From: Mycosarcoma maydis | Taxonomy: Eukaryota; Basidiomycota; Ustilaginomycetes; Ustilaginales | NCBI RefSeq assembly: GCF_000328475.2 | Contig: NC_026489.1 | Location: 124,001 to 188,000, forward strand | DNA: 64,000 nucleotides | Direction: 5' to 3' | Shown: positions 1-11,125 of the stretch, piece by piece | How the letters are laid out: every line of letters starts with the position of its first letter | Numbering within the stretch: position 1 is the stretch's first letter | Notes under the pieces: generated by a model | Seen by the model: only the letters and a program-made list of their open reading frames with translations | Told to the model about the DNA's origin: nothing | Databases searched by the model: none | Translations under genes and position numbers: made by a program

Positions 1-1191
1 CTTGATGGAGACGTTGCGGCTGGGAGGCTGGCTGCCAGGTGGACTTGTCACGTTCATGGCCTGGAATCCGGAAGCGAGCGCAGCCTCATCCACCTCGTTG
101 CGAGGGCTCAGGGGAGGCGTGGAGCCTCTGCTGAGCGAAGGTGATCGCATGGGCGACACGTGGCCGCTGGCCTGCTGGCTCGCTGCAGTGCGAGGCGATA
201 GGCGTTCGCGGCTGGGGCTGCTGGCGACAGCAGCCTCGGCGTTGGCCTTGTCCTTGTCCTTGTCGGAGTGACCGCCACCGGCACCGGAGAGCATGCGGCG
301 GAACATGCCCTTGGACTCTTTCTCCTTGGGCTTTTCCTTGTTCTCGCCGCCGCTGTTGGACGGAAGGCGCGTGGGCTCTGCGTGAGGTTGAGGGCGTGGG
401 GAAGAGGCAAAAGTGGCGTTGGTAGGACCGGAGAGCGTGTTGTGGCTGAGCTTGGTGGAGGCGGGTGCCTTGCTGGGTGACATGGCGCGGGGAGGCGGCG
501 ATGAGGGACGCAAAGCAGCAGTAGTGGCGGCGGCGGCAGCGGCAGTAGCATTGGCCTGCGCTGATGTACCCGCAGATGGACGTCTGGAGGAAACGAGCGA
601 GGGTGGGTTGGTGCTAGCAGCCGAGCCATCGAGCTGGCCGCCGACCTGGGCAAAGCTGGGCGAGGCGAGCTGGGCACGAATGTCGTAGGGACTGTTTTCA
701 CGTGTGAGCTCGAGACGAGCAGCGAGACCATCGGGGCCCTCTGCTTCGAGGCCATGCTTGACAATGGTCTGGTCCTTGCTCTGAAGACCACTGAGGCGGT
801 GCTTGGGGTAGCGATCGCGGTCGGGGGATGGAGGACGAGAGAGATTGGACTCGGTCTCGCTATCGGAAAAGACGAGGAGTTCGCGAGCGCGGATCTCGCG
901 CTCTTCGGTGGGGACGCGAACGCTTCCCTCGCGGATGGCGGCCTGGATGCGATCGGAATAGGGGGTGGCCATGAGAGGTTTGGGTTCGCAGTTGGCGAGA
1001 ATTGTAGATGGCTTAGTGTTGGAAGCGGCAGCAGGAGCAGCAGGAGCGCCGTTGGGTTTGGATGCTGTGGGAGGAGGAGGAGGAGGAGCAGCAGCAGCAG
1101 CAGCAGAGGGCGTGGGAGTATCGCCGGGCTCCTTAGGGGGGTTGCCGCCTTCTAATGTGGCATCTTCGGTAAGCGTGATGTTGTCAGCCAT
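1..1191 (-). CDS. Unrecognised Ser/Pro-rich protein, N-terminal 397 residues (C-terminus beyond window)
   Basis: An uninterrupted minus-strand frame runs from an ATG at 1191 to the window edge with no stop, so at least 397 residues are coded and the C-terminus is missing. It begins MADNITLTEDATLEGG, then has Ala and Pro runs, then a less repetitive block (about residues 85-190) containing IRARELLVFSDSETESN and RPPSPDRDRYPKHRLSG. The rest is low-complexity Ser/Pro/Ala, with a basic patch GMFRRMLSG near residue 300 followed by a Lys/Asp-rich string. No enzyme motif, membrane segment or signal peptide is visible. The Ser-Pro sites suggest a phosphorylated scaffold or regulatory protein, but that is only inference. 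I do not recognise the family; the diagnostic domain may lie outside the window. Confidence 0.7.
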   Translation of the reverse strand, partial: MADNITLTEDATLEGGNPPKEPGDTPTPSAAAAAAPPPPPPTASKPNGAPAAPAAASNTKPSTILANCEPKPLMATPYSDRIQAAIREGSVRVPTEEREIRARELLVFSDSETESNLSRPPSPDRDRYPKHRLSGLQSKDQTIVKHGLEAEGPDGLAARLELTRENSPYDIRAQLASPSFAQVGGQLDGSAASTNPPSLVSSRRPSAGTSAQANATAAAAAATTAALRPSSPPPRAMSPSKAPASTKLSHNTLSGPTNATFASSPRPQPHAEPTRLPSNSGGENKEKPKEKESKGMFRRMLSGAGGGHSDKDKDKANAEAAVASSPSRERLSPRTAASQQASGHVSPMRSPSLSRGSTPPLSPRNEVDEAALASGFQAMNVTSPPGSQPPSRNVSIK

Positions 1192-3908
1192 GATCGCTGA
1201 TGTATAAAAGGGTTGAGTTTGATTGGCTGGGGTGGCAAGGAGTAGACGAGTGGAGGAGGCGAGGGTGGAGGATCGAATCGGTGAGTTTGTGCGTTGTATA
1301 TAAGAGGTATCGACGGCGCAGCGTTGAAAAGCAATACTAAGGGGTAGCTGAGCTTGTGGCTGTTATATCCGTGATTCGAAAGGGTATACGCAGTTCGTGA
1401 AGAAGGCCAATGTCGAGATTTGGTCAGGTTGGTACGCACCAACTGAGCGGGCAGGAGTGTGCTTGGGAGAGGTGCGTTTCGAGATGGAGAATCTCGGTGG
1501 CAAGCGGATGGATGGAGAGGCCAACGCTGGAGTCGTGTGTGCCACAGAGAAAGATGATGATAGTGATAATGATGGGACCGAGGGCGACTATACGGAGACA
1601 AGTCCGAAGCTGGACGGAGAGGGGGCAAGGCGGGGGGGAGGGCGGCGAGCAAGGGTGACAATCGTGAATACTTGACTATACAAGAGTCACGAGTGGCAGG
1701 CAGAACCCACTCACGAGGCAGCAGCGCGCAGACTTGGAAATTGTGGCTCTGTCAGCTGCTACTCTCCAAGCAAGCTCACGCCTGTTCCTATTTTGCTTGG
1801 CCGTGACAGAGCGGAAGCGCAAATTATTTCAAGTGCCATTTTTTGTTGTTGGAGCAGCAACAGCAACAGCAACGACAGCAGCAGCAGCTGACGGCAGAAA
1901 AGGAAAAGCCGAACTGAGCAATCACGAATACAATGCAAACGCAAACGCAAGCGCAAGCGCAAGGGTCAAGGGTCGAGGGTACAAGCGTGTGCAAACAAAA
2001 GCAACACCGACCGTGATCTAATGTGAATCGCGAATCTCGCTCAGATTCGTGATTTGAACCAATCCACGATTTGAAACGAGCGATTTTCGATTTGTACAGA
2101 GAACAAAAAGTCACGAATCGGACGGAGTTACAGTAAGTACACTACACTACAGCACAGTACAATACAGTCAGTCACACAGTAGACAGGTGCGAATCACTCA
2201 ATAATTCAGGTCAGCCCACCATTTCATCCATTCACCTCACGATTGGCGTGACCTGTTACAGTGCCCACAGAAGTAAGAGCCGCCGTCGCGAGTATTCGTG
2301 ATTCTCGTATCAGGTCTCTCAATCGGCAAGGCCCCACCCAGCTATACTTACACTTGTCACTGCCGTACAGCTTCTTCAACGTCATGGGAGGCTATGCTGA
2401 TGTCGCTCAGCCTTTGGCGAGTCGCGCTGCGCTTGGCGCGCACACTAAAAGAAATGAAATGAGGCAGTGTACAATCACATTTACGATTGCGCGCCGACTT
2501 TTGGAAAGAGAGAGAGAGAGAAAGAAAAAGAAAAAGAGAGGTTTGTCAGGGTCCAAATCGTGAATTAGGAATTTCATCCCAGCGTGAAGCTTGAATATCG
2601 TGAATTCATCCTTCAAAATCGATCTGTTTGTCGACTCGCGAGTTTTTTCTCCTCTTTTCTTTTCTCGTCCCGCACAAGCCTGAGGAGGGTAGGAGGATGA
2701 ATGTACGGATGATCGTCATCCTTCGACTTGGCTCAGACAACGATTTGCTAGCCCATCTGTCACCATGGGCAGGGAACGTGGATAGGATCATCTCTTCGCA
2801 TTGCGCACAGTGTAGTGCGCGGCATTAGCGTTTGCGCTCTTCTCAATTCTGCTTGCTGCATCTACTCACGACTGCGGTAGAGACCGGCGCCACTAACAAC
2901 CCATCACTCTTGACTTGCGATTCTCGATGATCAATCGTGTTTGCTTGGAACAACGCTGGTTGCTGTCGTGTGTGGTGTCAAGTGCATGTACATGCAGCAA
3001 AGTCACTGTGTGTGTTTGTGTGCAAAATCGAACGAATCTTGGATCCTAGTTATGCTGTCCCGTCGGCTGGTCGGAAAACCACATTTCAATCTGTATCGTG
3101 TATAGTTAGTACTGTGCTGTACAGTACAGTACAGTACATGAATCTCGAAATTCAATCGTGAATCTCTCGTGATTCATGATTTGTGATTCAGATTTATAGT
3201 GGTTTCTGCAGCACAGATCTTGTTGCCCTTGACCTAACTTAATCCGAACTGTCACTTTTCGTTGACACCTCCTTACGGCACACATGTACTCACATTGCTC
3301 CCATCTGACTCGCTGCCAGAACACTTGGTTTTACATTTGTGATTCGACGGCGCGGGCGTTTCAACAAAGCTGCCGTCACATTCCTGGTGCGCAGTCGTGA
3401 ATTCATCGCAAATCAGAGTCAGGTCCGAGACCACTTTGCTTGTTGCGCTGGCGGCCAAATCAGAATCAGGTCCGCCGCTGAATCAGGCTACCGAGGAACG
3501 TGGCAATCATGAATGCCTCGACGCACAAAGATACAGAATCGTGAATGCTTCGAGAAAGCACGTCGTCGTGTTGGTTGCAGGTACGCCTAGCGATACTGTA
3601 ACTAGCATAGTCGCGAGTCGCTGCGAGGGTCCAGGGTTTGGAAGGGTTTGGACCTCAGCTAGGGCTTGGTTTCGCACGAATTTGTGGTACACGACTTTCT
3701 ACATCGGGATCCCCGATCTGCAACTACGATTTAGAGACTCGCCGAATTCCGAAAAAGTTGGCCATCTTCACACCATCTACCGAGGGTCAAGTTTCTTGGT
3801 GCGCTTTGCCAAGCAGATTCTATCGACTCTTCGCATTCTATCCTGCGTTGTTCCGCGCCGCCGCTGCTCAACGACGGACAAGCGATCCGATCTTGTGGCA
3901 CAAAGCGA
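1192..3908. other. Intergenic region between the minus-strand partial gene and cyclophilin
   Basis: About 2.7 kb without a supportable gene. It holds the presumed promoter of the partial gene at 1191, Gln-codon-like CAA/CAG and GCAAAC/GCAAGC repeats (about 1855-1975), a purine tract of GA and AAAAAG units (about 2508-2541), and many single copies of the TCGTGAnT motif (for example 2030-2120 and 3135-3190). A string of GTACA repeats near 3118-3138 is also present. The short ORFs here have biased, repetitive composition and no recognisable domain. Confidence 0.6.
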
Positions 3909-4690
3909 TGGCATCCTCAAAACCTTCTTTTCTCTGCGCTACTTCCGCCGACCCACGTGGTCCTGGAGCGGGAACCACGGACGAACGATCGTCTTCATGN
4001 NNNNNNNNNNNNNNNNNNNNNNNNNNNNNNNNNNNNNNNNNNNNNNNNNNNNNNNNNNNNNNNNNNNNNNNNNNNNNNNNNNNNNNNNNNNNNNNNNNNA
4101 CACACCAGCAGGTCGACTCAAGTGTGAGCTATTTTCCGACATTGTTCCTCGCACATCCGAGAACTTTCGTCAGCTCTGCACCGGAGAATTCCGACCAAAC
4201 CACGTCCCCGAGGGATACAAAAACTCGATCTTTCATCGAATCATCAAAGACTTTATGTGCCAAGGGGGCGACTTTATCAATGCAGACGGTACTGGTTCGC
4301 GCTCCATCTACGGTGACAAGTTTGACGACGAAAACTTCACTCTAAAACACGACAAGGCTGGATTGTTAAGTATGGCCAATTCGGGGCCTGGAACGAATGG
4401 GTGCCAATTTTTCATCACGGCTCAACCTTGCCCCTTCTTGGATGGCAAACATGTCGTGTTTGGTAAAGTGGTCGATGGCCTGTTGACATTGAGGAAGATG
4501 GAGAATGTGCCCACAGGCGCCAACAATCGGCCCAAGATGGCCGTCAGGATAACTCGTAAGTACCCATCCTCCATTCTACACATGATCGCTCGGAGAGACC
4601 ATCTGTGTCTGACATTTGCCATGACTAGTACAAGACAACTGACAACTTATCTTGTTTGATTCGATCTCGACAGAATGTGGCGAGATGTAG
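3909..4690 (+). CDS. CYP3: Cyclophilin, peptidyl-prolyl cis-trans isomerase H type (interrupted by assembly gap)
   Basis: Peptidyl-prolyl cis-trans isomerase of the PPIH/Cyp3 subfamily, known as a U4/U6-U5 tri-snRNP-associated cyclophilin in animals. After the gap the fold is complete: [26 protein letters not shown] (catalytic Arg and Phe), [19 protein letters not shown], and [15 protein letters not shown] 118-bp intron at 4556-4673 (GTAAGT..CAG) splits the last codons; splicing gives RITQCGEM-stop, the typical PPIH end (human ends SQCGEM). The 5' end is uncertain. The only good ATG, at 3909, opens a frame reading [18 protein letters not shown], but the residues that resemble the start of the fold (RTIVFM, compare VVFFD) lie in another frame just before the gap. 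A one-base sequence error beside the gap, or an unseen intron, would explain this. Confidence 0.85.
4000..4099. other. Assembly gap (100 N)
   Basis: Exactly 100 N, the conventional placeholder for a gap of unknown size. It lies inside the first part of the cyclophilin domain. Comparison with the family suggests that only a few residues (between the VFM-like strand and [11 protein letters not shown]), plus perhaps an intron, are missing. Confidence 0.99.
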
Positions 4691-6763
4691 TTCGTGCCCC
4701 TTTTCGCAATCTCTCAAACCGTTGCATCGCGCCAGCCCGCTCAGCTTCATTTGCATCTATATACCAACCAAAACGCCTCTGTCACGTGTACTTTTACTCG
4801 TTCTTGTTCTCTTCAGCAAGCATTTTTCCCGCACGCCTGATTGTGCCGAGAATATCGCCAATGATCCAGTGACGAGTAATTTTTGGGGGGAATCGTGACG
4901 GGGATCGGTGAATCGAACACTCTGATGCGGCCTGTCATCGGTAGATTTGCCGGCTCACTTTCGGAACACATCTCGGTGTAATCAGTCGGACCGCCTTGAG
5001 AGCAAGGAGCTGTACGCTGGTATCATGTCACAGTATACTGTACTTTCAGTAACTTAAGGCGCAGCAATGTTCGAGATTTGAATGGGAGCGATGTCTTCAA
5101 AATTGGGCGGTTCAGGGTTAGGAAGCCCCTGCAAAGGGTGGGCGTTTAATAAGCGCACTTGGACACATGTACACACATCTCAACGGTGCCTTTGAAACGC
5201 CAGCTGTAGACAAGAGCAAACGGGCAAGCACGTTCGAGTACCTGATTGACAGCAACTCGAAGGAGAGGATGGCGTCCAGGAAGAACAACATCCCCCAACA
5301 AGGCTAGCTGCGACATGCAAGATGACGTCGTGATCGATCTGCTTCGCGTACTGTACAGTCGTGAGATTCGTGAAAACTGGTGAAAGGCGTTCACGATCCG
5401 GTCTTCTGTTCAACACTCTGCGATGGTACTGTGCAACATGAACGTGCAGCATGACGGGTGAACAATGGGCCGCAGCTGAGAGAGCAAACAAGTGCTGGAA
5501 ACGTGTGCGGCTACTGTACAACTAGTTTAGGCGAGAGAGATTTGCTGGTCCGGCCGATATTGCGCCGATCGCAGTCGAAGCATGATCATATGAGAAGCAG
5601 CGAACCGAGTCTGGCGGTCGATTCCGGAATGCTGTCAGCGGATCACGACGGCGGCAAGGTGACGCCGACAGTGCAGATCCCGAGCCGATTTCTGCAGCAC
5701 CGATTCAGGATTGGTCGGGAAGCACAGACGAAAGACAATGCGAATGCGGCTACACTCGCGACTATTGATACAAGGCGAAAGCGAGGCATTGTAGCAATCA
5801 CGAATCTTGCAGCCATCATGAATAGCACCTCACAACTTCATCGCATCTAATCGTGAGATGTAAGTCTTTTGGGAGCTCAAGAGTCCGGAGTGTGACTATA
5901 ATAAATCGGCAGGCGATTGATATATCATCATGTTTAGCTTTCAAGACTCATCGGGCGGCAGACTTTCTCAGTCTGTGAGTGCCTAGAGATGACAGAGACA
6001 CGAGCCAAGAGTCACAGAGTGATAACGCAGATGGAATCGCGAATGCATCCAATCTAACGTTAACGTGATTACTGTATTATTAGTATTATTTATCTTGTAT
6101 CTACGGATCACATTTTCACAATTCAAGGTTAGCGATATTAGTATTTGAAAGATGCGAGCGTCGCGAGCGTCAGTCAAACTTGAAAATTCAAGATGACGAT
6201 GGAATTTCTTGATGGTTCAAAACTCGAAGCGATCTTCCAAAATCTGATCCGTTTCCAGTTGACCAACGATCTCCGAACAAGGTCTTGCTGAATCTCCCAT
6301 GACGCGCTGCTGCTGCTGCTAGGCAACCAGCGCTGGTGCTGCTTGATTTCGTTTTTTCTTTTTTCCTTTTTTTTTCCCCCTTGCAAGCTTCGGACCGTGG
6401 CCCGGGCGCAAGTGCCGCTTGGATTCGCTTGCAGCCAGTCGTGAGTGCTGCTGAGGCGGCGGCTGCTATTCGTGACTGATGATGATGTTGCAACCCACAT
6501 CTTTATCGGATTCCAGATCAGCAGCATTTTGTCCAGCACATCGGCCTGTGTTTGTTTGTGCGTGTGGGAATTGGCACTTGTTCTCATCGCGCGCCTGGCA
6601 CGGACCGACCGCAACATCGCCACAGCCAACCTGGAAACCAGTCATCATATATATTGCTTGTTTCGCCTGATGCTCGCTTGTTCCTTCTCACCACCAACGA
6701 AACTTACCTTCTTCCATTTTCTCAAACTTACACTTTTACGTGTCTGTCCCATCTACACTCAAA
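4691..6763. other. Intergenic region upstream of transaldolase
   Basis: About 2.1 kb with no supportable gene. The left part is the 3' flank of cyclophilin. Scattered TCGTGAnT copies occur (5360-5375, 5800-5860). A pyrimidine-rich block (about 6345-6380) and CT-rich DNA just before 6764 look like promoter and leader sequence of the highly expressed transaldolase gene. Confidence 0.6.
6648..6654 (+). promoter_or_regulatory. TATA-like element of the transaldolase gene
   Basis: TATATAT inside CATATATATT, about 110 bp upstream of the transaldolase ATG, followed by pyrimidine-rich leader DNA. Spacing suits a TATA box with a short 5' leader. Inferred from sequence only. Confidence 0.45.
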
Positions 6764-7930
6764 ATGTCTTCCGCTCTCGACTCTCTCAAGCAATACACCG
6801 CCGTCGTCTCGGACTCGGGTGACTTTGAATCCATCGACGCTTACAAGCCCCAAGATGCTACCACCAACCCTGTAAGTTGTTGCCTTTGAGCAGACCCATC
6901 GAGGTACTCGAGATGCACCAAGCGCTGCACAGTCGACTCCAGCTAGCTTTTGTGCATGGTTCGCCGTGATCTGATCTGTTCAACTTTGCAGTTCAGCCAT
7001 GGTCGTATTTGAGTGCGAAAGCAAGTAGTAATACTGACTTGCCTTCTGCCCTCGCCTCTTGCCAAACAGTCGCTCATCCTTGCTGCTGTCAAGCAGGAGA
7101 AGTACGCGCGCCTAATCGACGTCGCCGTCAAGTACGCCAAGGAGCAGACCTCGGACAAGTCGAAGCAGCTCGACCTCGCCACTGACCGCCTGCTCGTCGC
7201 TTTCGGTGTCGAGATCCTCAAGATCATCCCCGGCCGTGTCTCAACCGAGGTCGACGCCCGTCTCTCGTACAACAAGGAGGCGACGATTGAGAAGGCCAAG
7301 CACCTGATTGCCCTTTACGAGTCGCTCGGTGTCAAGCGTGAGCGTGTCCTCATCAAGATTGCCTCGACCTGGGAGGGTATCCAGGCTGCTCGTGAGCTCG
7401 AGTCGCAGCACAATATCCACTGCAACTTGACTTTGCTCTTCGGTTTCAACCAGGCTGTCGCCTGTGCCGAGGCCAATGTTACGCTCATCTCGCCCTTTGT
7501 TGGCCGTATCCTCGACTACTACAAGAAGGCCGAGGGTAAAGAGTACGCCTCGCACGAGGACCCCGGTGTTCTCTCGGTTCAGCGCATCTACACCTACTAC
7601 CGCCAGCACGGCTACAAGACGATTGTTATGGGTGCTTCGTTCCGTAACATTGGCGAGATCCTCGAGCTTGCCGGTTGTGACTTCCTCACCATCTCGCCCA
7701 AGCTGCTCGAGGAGCTCAAGAACAAGGAAGGCCCCGTTGAGCAGAAGCTCTCGGTCGAGAAGGCCAAGAGCGCCGAGCCCATCGCCAAGGTCTCGTACAT
7801 CAACGACCAGGCCGCCTTCTTGCTCGACTTGGCCAAGGACCCCATGGCCAACACCAAGCTCGCCGAGGGTATCGCCGGTTTCGCCAAGGATGGTGCTACC
7901 ATGGAGCAGATGATCGCCGACAAGCTCTAA
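6764..7930 (+). CDS. TAL1: Transaldolase
   Basis: Transfers a dihydroxyacetone unit from sedoheptulose 7-phosphate to glyceraldehyde 3-phosphate in the non-oxidative pentose phosphate pathway, in the cytosol. Two exons: 6764-6871 and 7070-7930, separated by a 198-bp intron (GTAAGT..ACAG), giving 322 residues, the usual length. Exon 1 carries [12 protein letters not shown] and [10 protein letters not shown]; exon 2 starts [15 protein letters not shown]. The Schiff-base lysine is Lys132 in [30 protein letters not shown] and [11 protein letters not shown] are the other family signatures. Codons are strongly biased to C/G endings (GCC, GTC, CTC, AAG), as expected for an abundant enzyme. The start was chosen because it is the only ATG that splices into the conserved frame. 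Confidence 0.97.
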
Positions 7931-8537
7931 AGTGCTGATCTCGAACCACCAAAATCCCCATATCGTTTTGTAACATAGCTATGCAGTAATCTTCGTACGT
8001 ATGCACTCAAAGCCTTTGGCTGACTTATGACATTTTGGCTGCGTGTGCAAGGCGTGAGGTGAATGACAGGGTGTTTGCATTTGACATGCGGTGAGGATCA
8101 TTAAGACTGACAATCCCAGCTATCGACAGCTGACAGATGGCAGTGGTGACTGAATATATCGTCTAGTGTGGACTGATCATGCATACGTGAGATGTGAGAG
8201 CCACTGCGACCCACAACCGTTTGCATAGGGTGTCAGATTGAACGGAAAGATGGGCGACGCTTGGACCACTTTTTTTTCCACATTCGTGATTATTCACACA
8301 GCAGTCACGAGTCAGACCAACGCAGCGTGCAGACGCTCGCGAACAAGCTCATTCACGATTGGTGATTGGTGATTGGTGATTTGTTTTACTCCTCCACACT
8401 GACGACTCACGACTGGCCGCAACTCGGTACTCGGTCTTGGCTCGTTTTTCGCCGACAACACCACCATCATCCTTCTCTGTACCTCTGGCTGACACACCCG
8501 ACTGTACTGCGGTCAAACGGTCGCCTGCACACAAATC
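7931..8537. other. Intergenic, transaldolase 3' flank and upstream region of the RRT8-UreD gene
   Basis: About 0.6 kb. It includes a small cluster at 8351-8382 where ATTCACGATT is followed by three GGTGATT units (7-bp period). No gene seen. Confidence 0.6.
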
Positions 8538-10912
8538 ATGCCGCAAGAAACGCTCACTTTCCCACCGCTATACTGCATCGTAGGCGCGTATCGCCTTGCG
8601 CACGATCCTTCGTTATGGAAACCCATGTGGGCCAAGTGCTCCCACGCCGCCAAGCAAGCCGGAACCGTTGGACTCATCTGGGCAGTCCTCACATGGCCAT
8701 TTCAACGCCTTTTCGTCTACTACTTCATGTCGGCGTCCGCTTCGGTCACCGGATTGAGTGCGATCTATGGTAGAGTCGTCCAAACGGCAGATGTGACAGA
8801 CGACAAGTTGCCTTTTCGAATCCCCGTGCCATCGCTACAAAGTAGGTCGCCTCGCCAGGCAGCACACAGAACAAAGAGTTGAGCAGAGACTGATTCTTTC
8901 TTCGATTTCATCTGCGGTGCATAGCGTTTGCAACATTCATGTTTGTCATTGGCCAGGTACATGCCATCATGGAGTTCTGGTTGAGACGCAAGCTGCGAGA
9001 ATGCAGGAATACGGCGTATGTCCAGACGGTCAGGTCGAGGGGCAAAGCGGCAGACTGGTGGACCGAGTACGTGGAAGAGTTTTCGAATCCTCCCACGCAA
9101 AAGGCAATCAAGGATGCCAAGAAGCAGGCATGGTATCTCAAGATGGCTAGTCCTCTGGTGCGATTTGTTATCCTCAAAGGTGAGTGAGTCGCTCAGCGCA
9201 AATGATGCTGTGTGCTATTCCTTTGTCCTACCGCTGACGCTGCGTTTGTCGCGAATTTAGTCTTTTTGCTACCGATGGACTTTGTCCCCTTGTTTGGAAT
9301 GGCCTTGGGCGCTGCGCTGCGCTCGCTAACTTATGGCCGTCTCCTGCACAAAAGTTTCTTTGAGGCGAAACGAATGTCACCCTTCCAGATCGAGCTATGG
9401 ATCACCGAGCGACAGTCGGCCTATCGATCTTTCGGGTTCGTCGCTGCACTCATGGAACGTGTACCGTTGATTGGGCTTGTCTTTTCCATCTCGAACCGGA
9501 TCGGTGCGGCCATGTGGGCGCACGACTTGGAGAAACGTCAACAAAGGATCCGCGCTTCCACACTTGCGTCGTCGTCATCCTCCTCAATCACGTCTGGCAC
9601 CGAGGTGAAAGGGCTGGAAGAGTTTTCGTCGAAACCGACGCTCAAAAAGATCTACAAGAACGTCCAGCAAGACGCGGCGAACCACGCGGTTTCGCTCCGA
9701 ACCGTCGAGGACGATGATGGCAACTTCAATGGTGAGGGTCTGGCGGTTGTGCGTTTTGCGAGAGGACAAGGAGTGTTTACACATCTGTCGTTTACCTTTC
9801 CGTTGAAACTGATTTCGCCGGCGATTAGTTCCAGGAACGCTACCCGAGACGCGCTCCAGCGACCACAAGCGCGCGCGTGCAACACGCGCGTAAGCTCGAC
9901 GACGGACGAGGGGGAGAAGGCAAGAGCGGGCGAGGATGGTGATGGCTGGATCGGGGCCAAGGCTGTCAGTGCGCTGTACGTTGTCGGGTATGGTGGAGGA
10001 CTCGTTTCTGGCGATAGTGTGGACCTTGATATCGACGTTGGATCGCAGTGTTGTCTGCTCCTCCTCACTCAGGGTAGTACCAAGGTGTTCAAGACACGAA
10101 CATCACGCCCTACTCAAGGAGTTAGCACTGCCACATTCAGCTCGACTTTAGCGTCTCACACACAGCGTGCGCAATCGCTGGATGACGGACAACTGAGTAT
10201 GACGCGGCAGAATTTTCGGTTTCTCGTCCGCAAACATTCGACACTGGTGCTGCTGCCGGATGCGGTGACGTGCTTTGCTCGCGCGCGGTACGATCAAGTG
10301 CAGCGCTTTGACTTGCGCGATCACACGTCGTCATGTGTGGTGCTCGACTGGATCACACCAGGACGCACCGCGGTCGGCTCTGGATCGTCTGCGTCGAACC
10401 CAAAGCTGGATCATCTCGACTCACACTCTTCTCACACAGGCACGATGCTGAAAGACTACAGTACGCCAGCTCGAGACGCCGAGCTGTGGCAATTCTCTCA
10501 CTACCGATCACGAAACGACGTGCGCGTCTCTAAACACGTGGTGGCACGAGACACAATCCTGCTCTCTCAAACCGAGGAGCATGAGTTTGTCGATCCCATC
10601 ACTGGCTTGCGCTTCACCGAACTCGCAAGGCGCAATCACCCGTATGGGTGTTATGCGACGCTCATCCTGGCTGGCCCTGATGCGGCCGAAATCATCCACT
10701 CGCTAGAGACCGAGTTCCACCGAGTGCAGCAACGTCCCACCACTTGGCTAGCACACGATGCTCTCTGGTCGCTCAGTCGTCTAGAGCACAACGTCGTCAT
10801 TGTCAGAATCGCCGCTAATGACGCTCAGTCCGTCAGGCGCTGGCTGCATTCCAGGTTGACTCCCTTACAGAACCTTATTGGCTCAGATCTGTATCGTCAA
10901 GCTCTCGCATAA
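8538..10912 (+). CDS. RRT8/EI24-like membrane protein fused in frame to UreD urease accessory protein
   Basis: Three exons, 8538-8841, 8925-9179 and 9261-10912, with introns of 83 and 81 bp (GTAGGT..TAG and GTGAGT..TAG), giving 736 residues. Residues 1 to about 290 resemble the yeast outer spore wall/RRT8 (EI24) family: PSLWKPMWAKCSHAAKQAG, then hydrophobic segments near 43-65, 102-121, 181-208 and 238-262. Residues from about 345 to the end form a complete UreD domain: GEGLAVVRFARGQGVFTHLS, FPLKLISP, VVGYGGGLVSGDSVDLDI, LLLLTQGSTKVFK, LVLLPDAVTCFARARY, LDWITPGR, ELWQFSHYRSRNDV. UreD acts with UreF and UreG to deliver nickel to urease. No in-frame ATG lies between the two parts until well inside UreD, and no stop separates them. 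A true bifunctional protein is therefore the simplest reading; two overlapping transcripts with an unseen exon are the alternative. Confidence 0.85.
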
Positions 10913-11125
10913 TCACAGCCACTTTGTTGCATCCAATCTACATCTCGCAAAGCATGCGTCGGCAAAGTGGCAAGACGTGCAATCGGTACGGATTCTCTTG
11001 TCGTCTCAGCCGTTACGTGAGTGGGATCGACACGTGCACAATGCGGGATTGGCATGAAGAGGATCAGGTTCGCATGAGGTGGATGAGAGGTGTGCAGTAC
11101 AACATGGCGGATGGCACGGCGCGGA

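Noticed and set aside
108..791. 227-codon ORF rich in Pro/Arg/Leu at the left edge
   Set aside because: Another minus-strand frame of the partial gene at 1-1191, which is open throughout and starts at an ATG.
7241..7609. Minus-strand ORF inside transaldolase
   Set aside because: Same codon-bias shadow effect; composition is Leu/Val/Gly/Glu-rich and no family matches.
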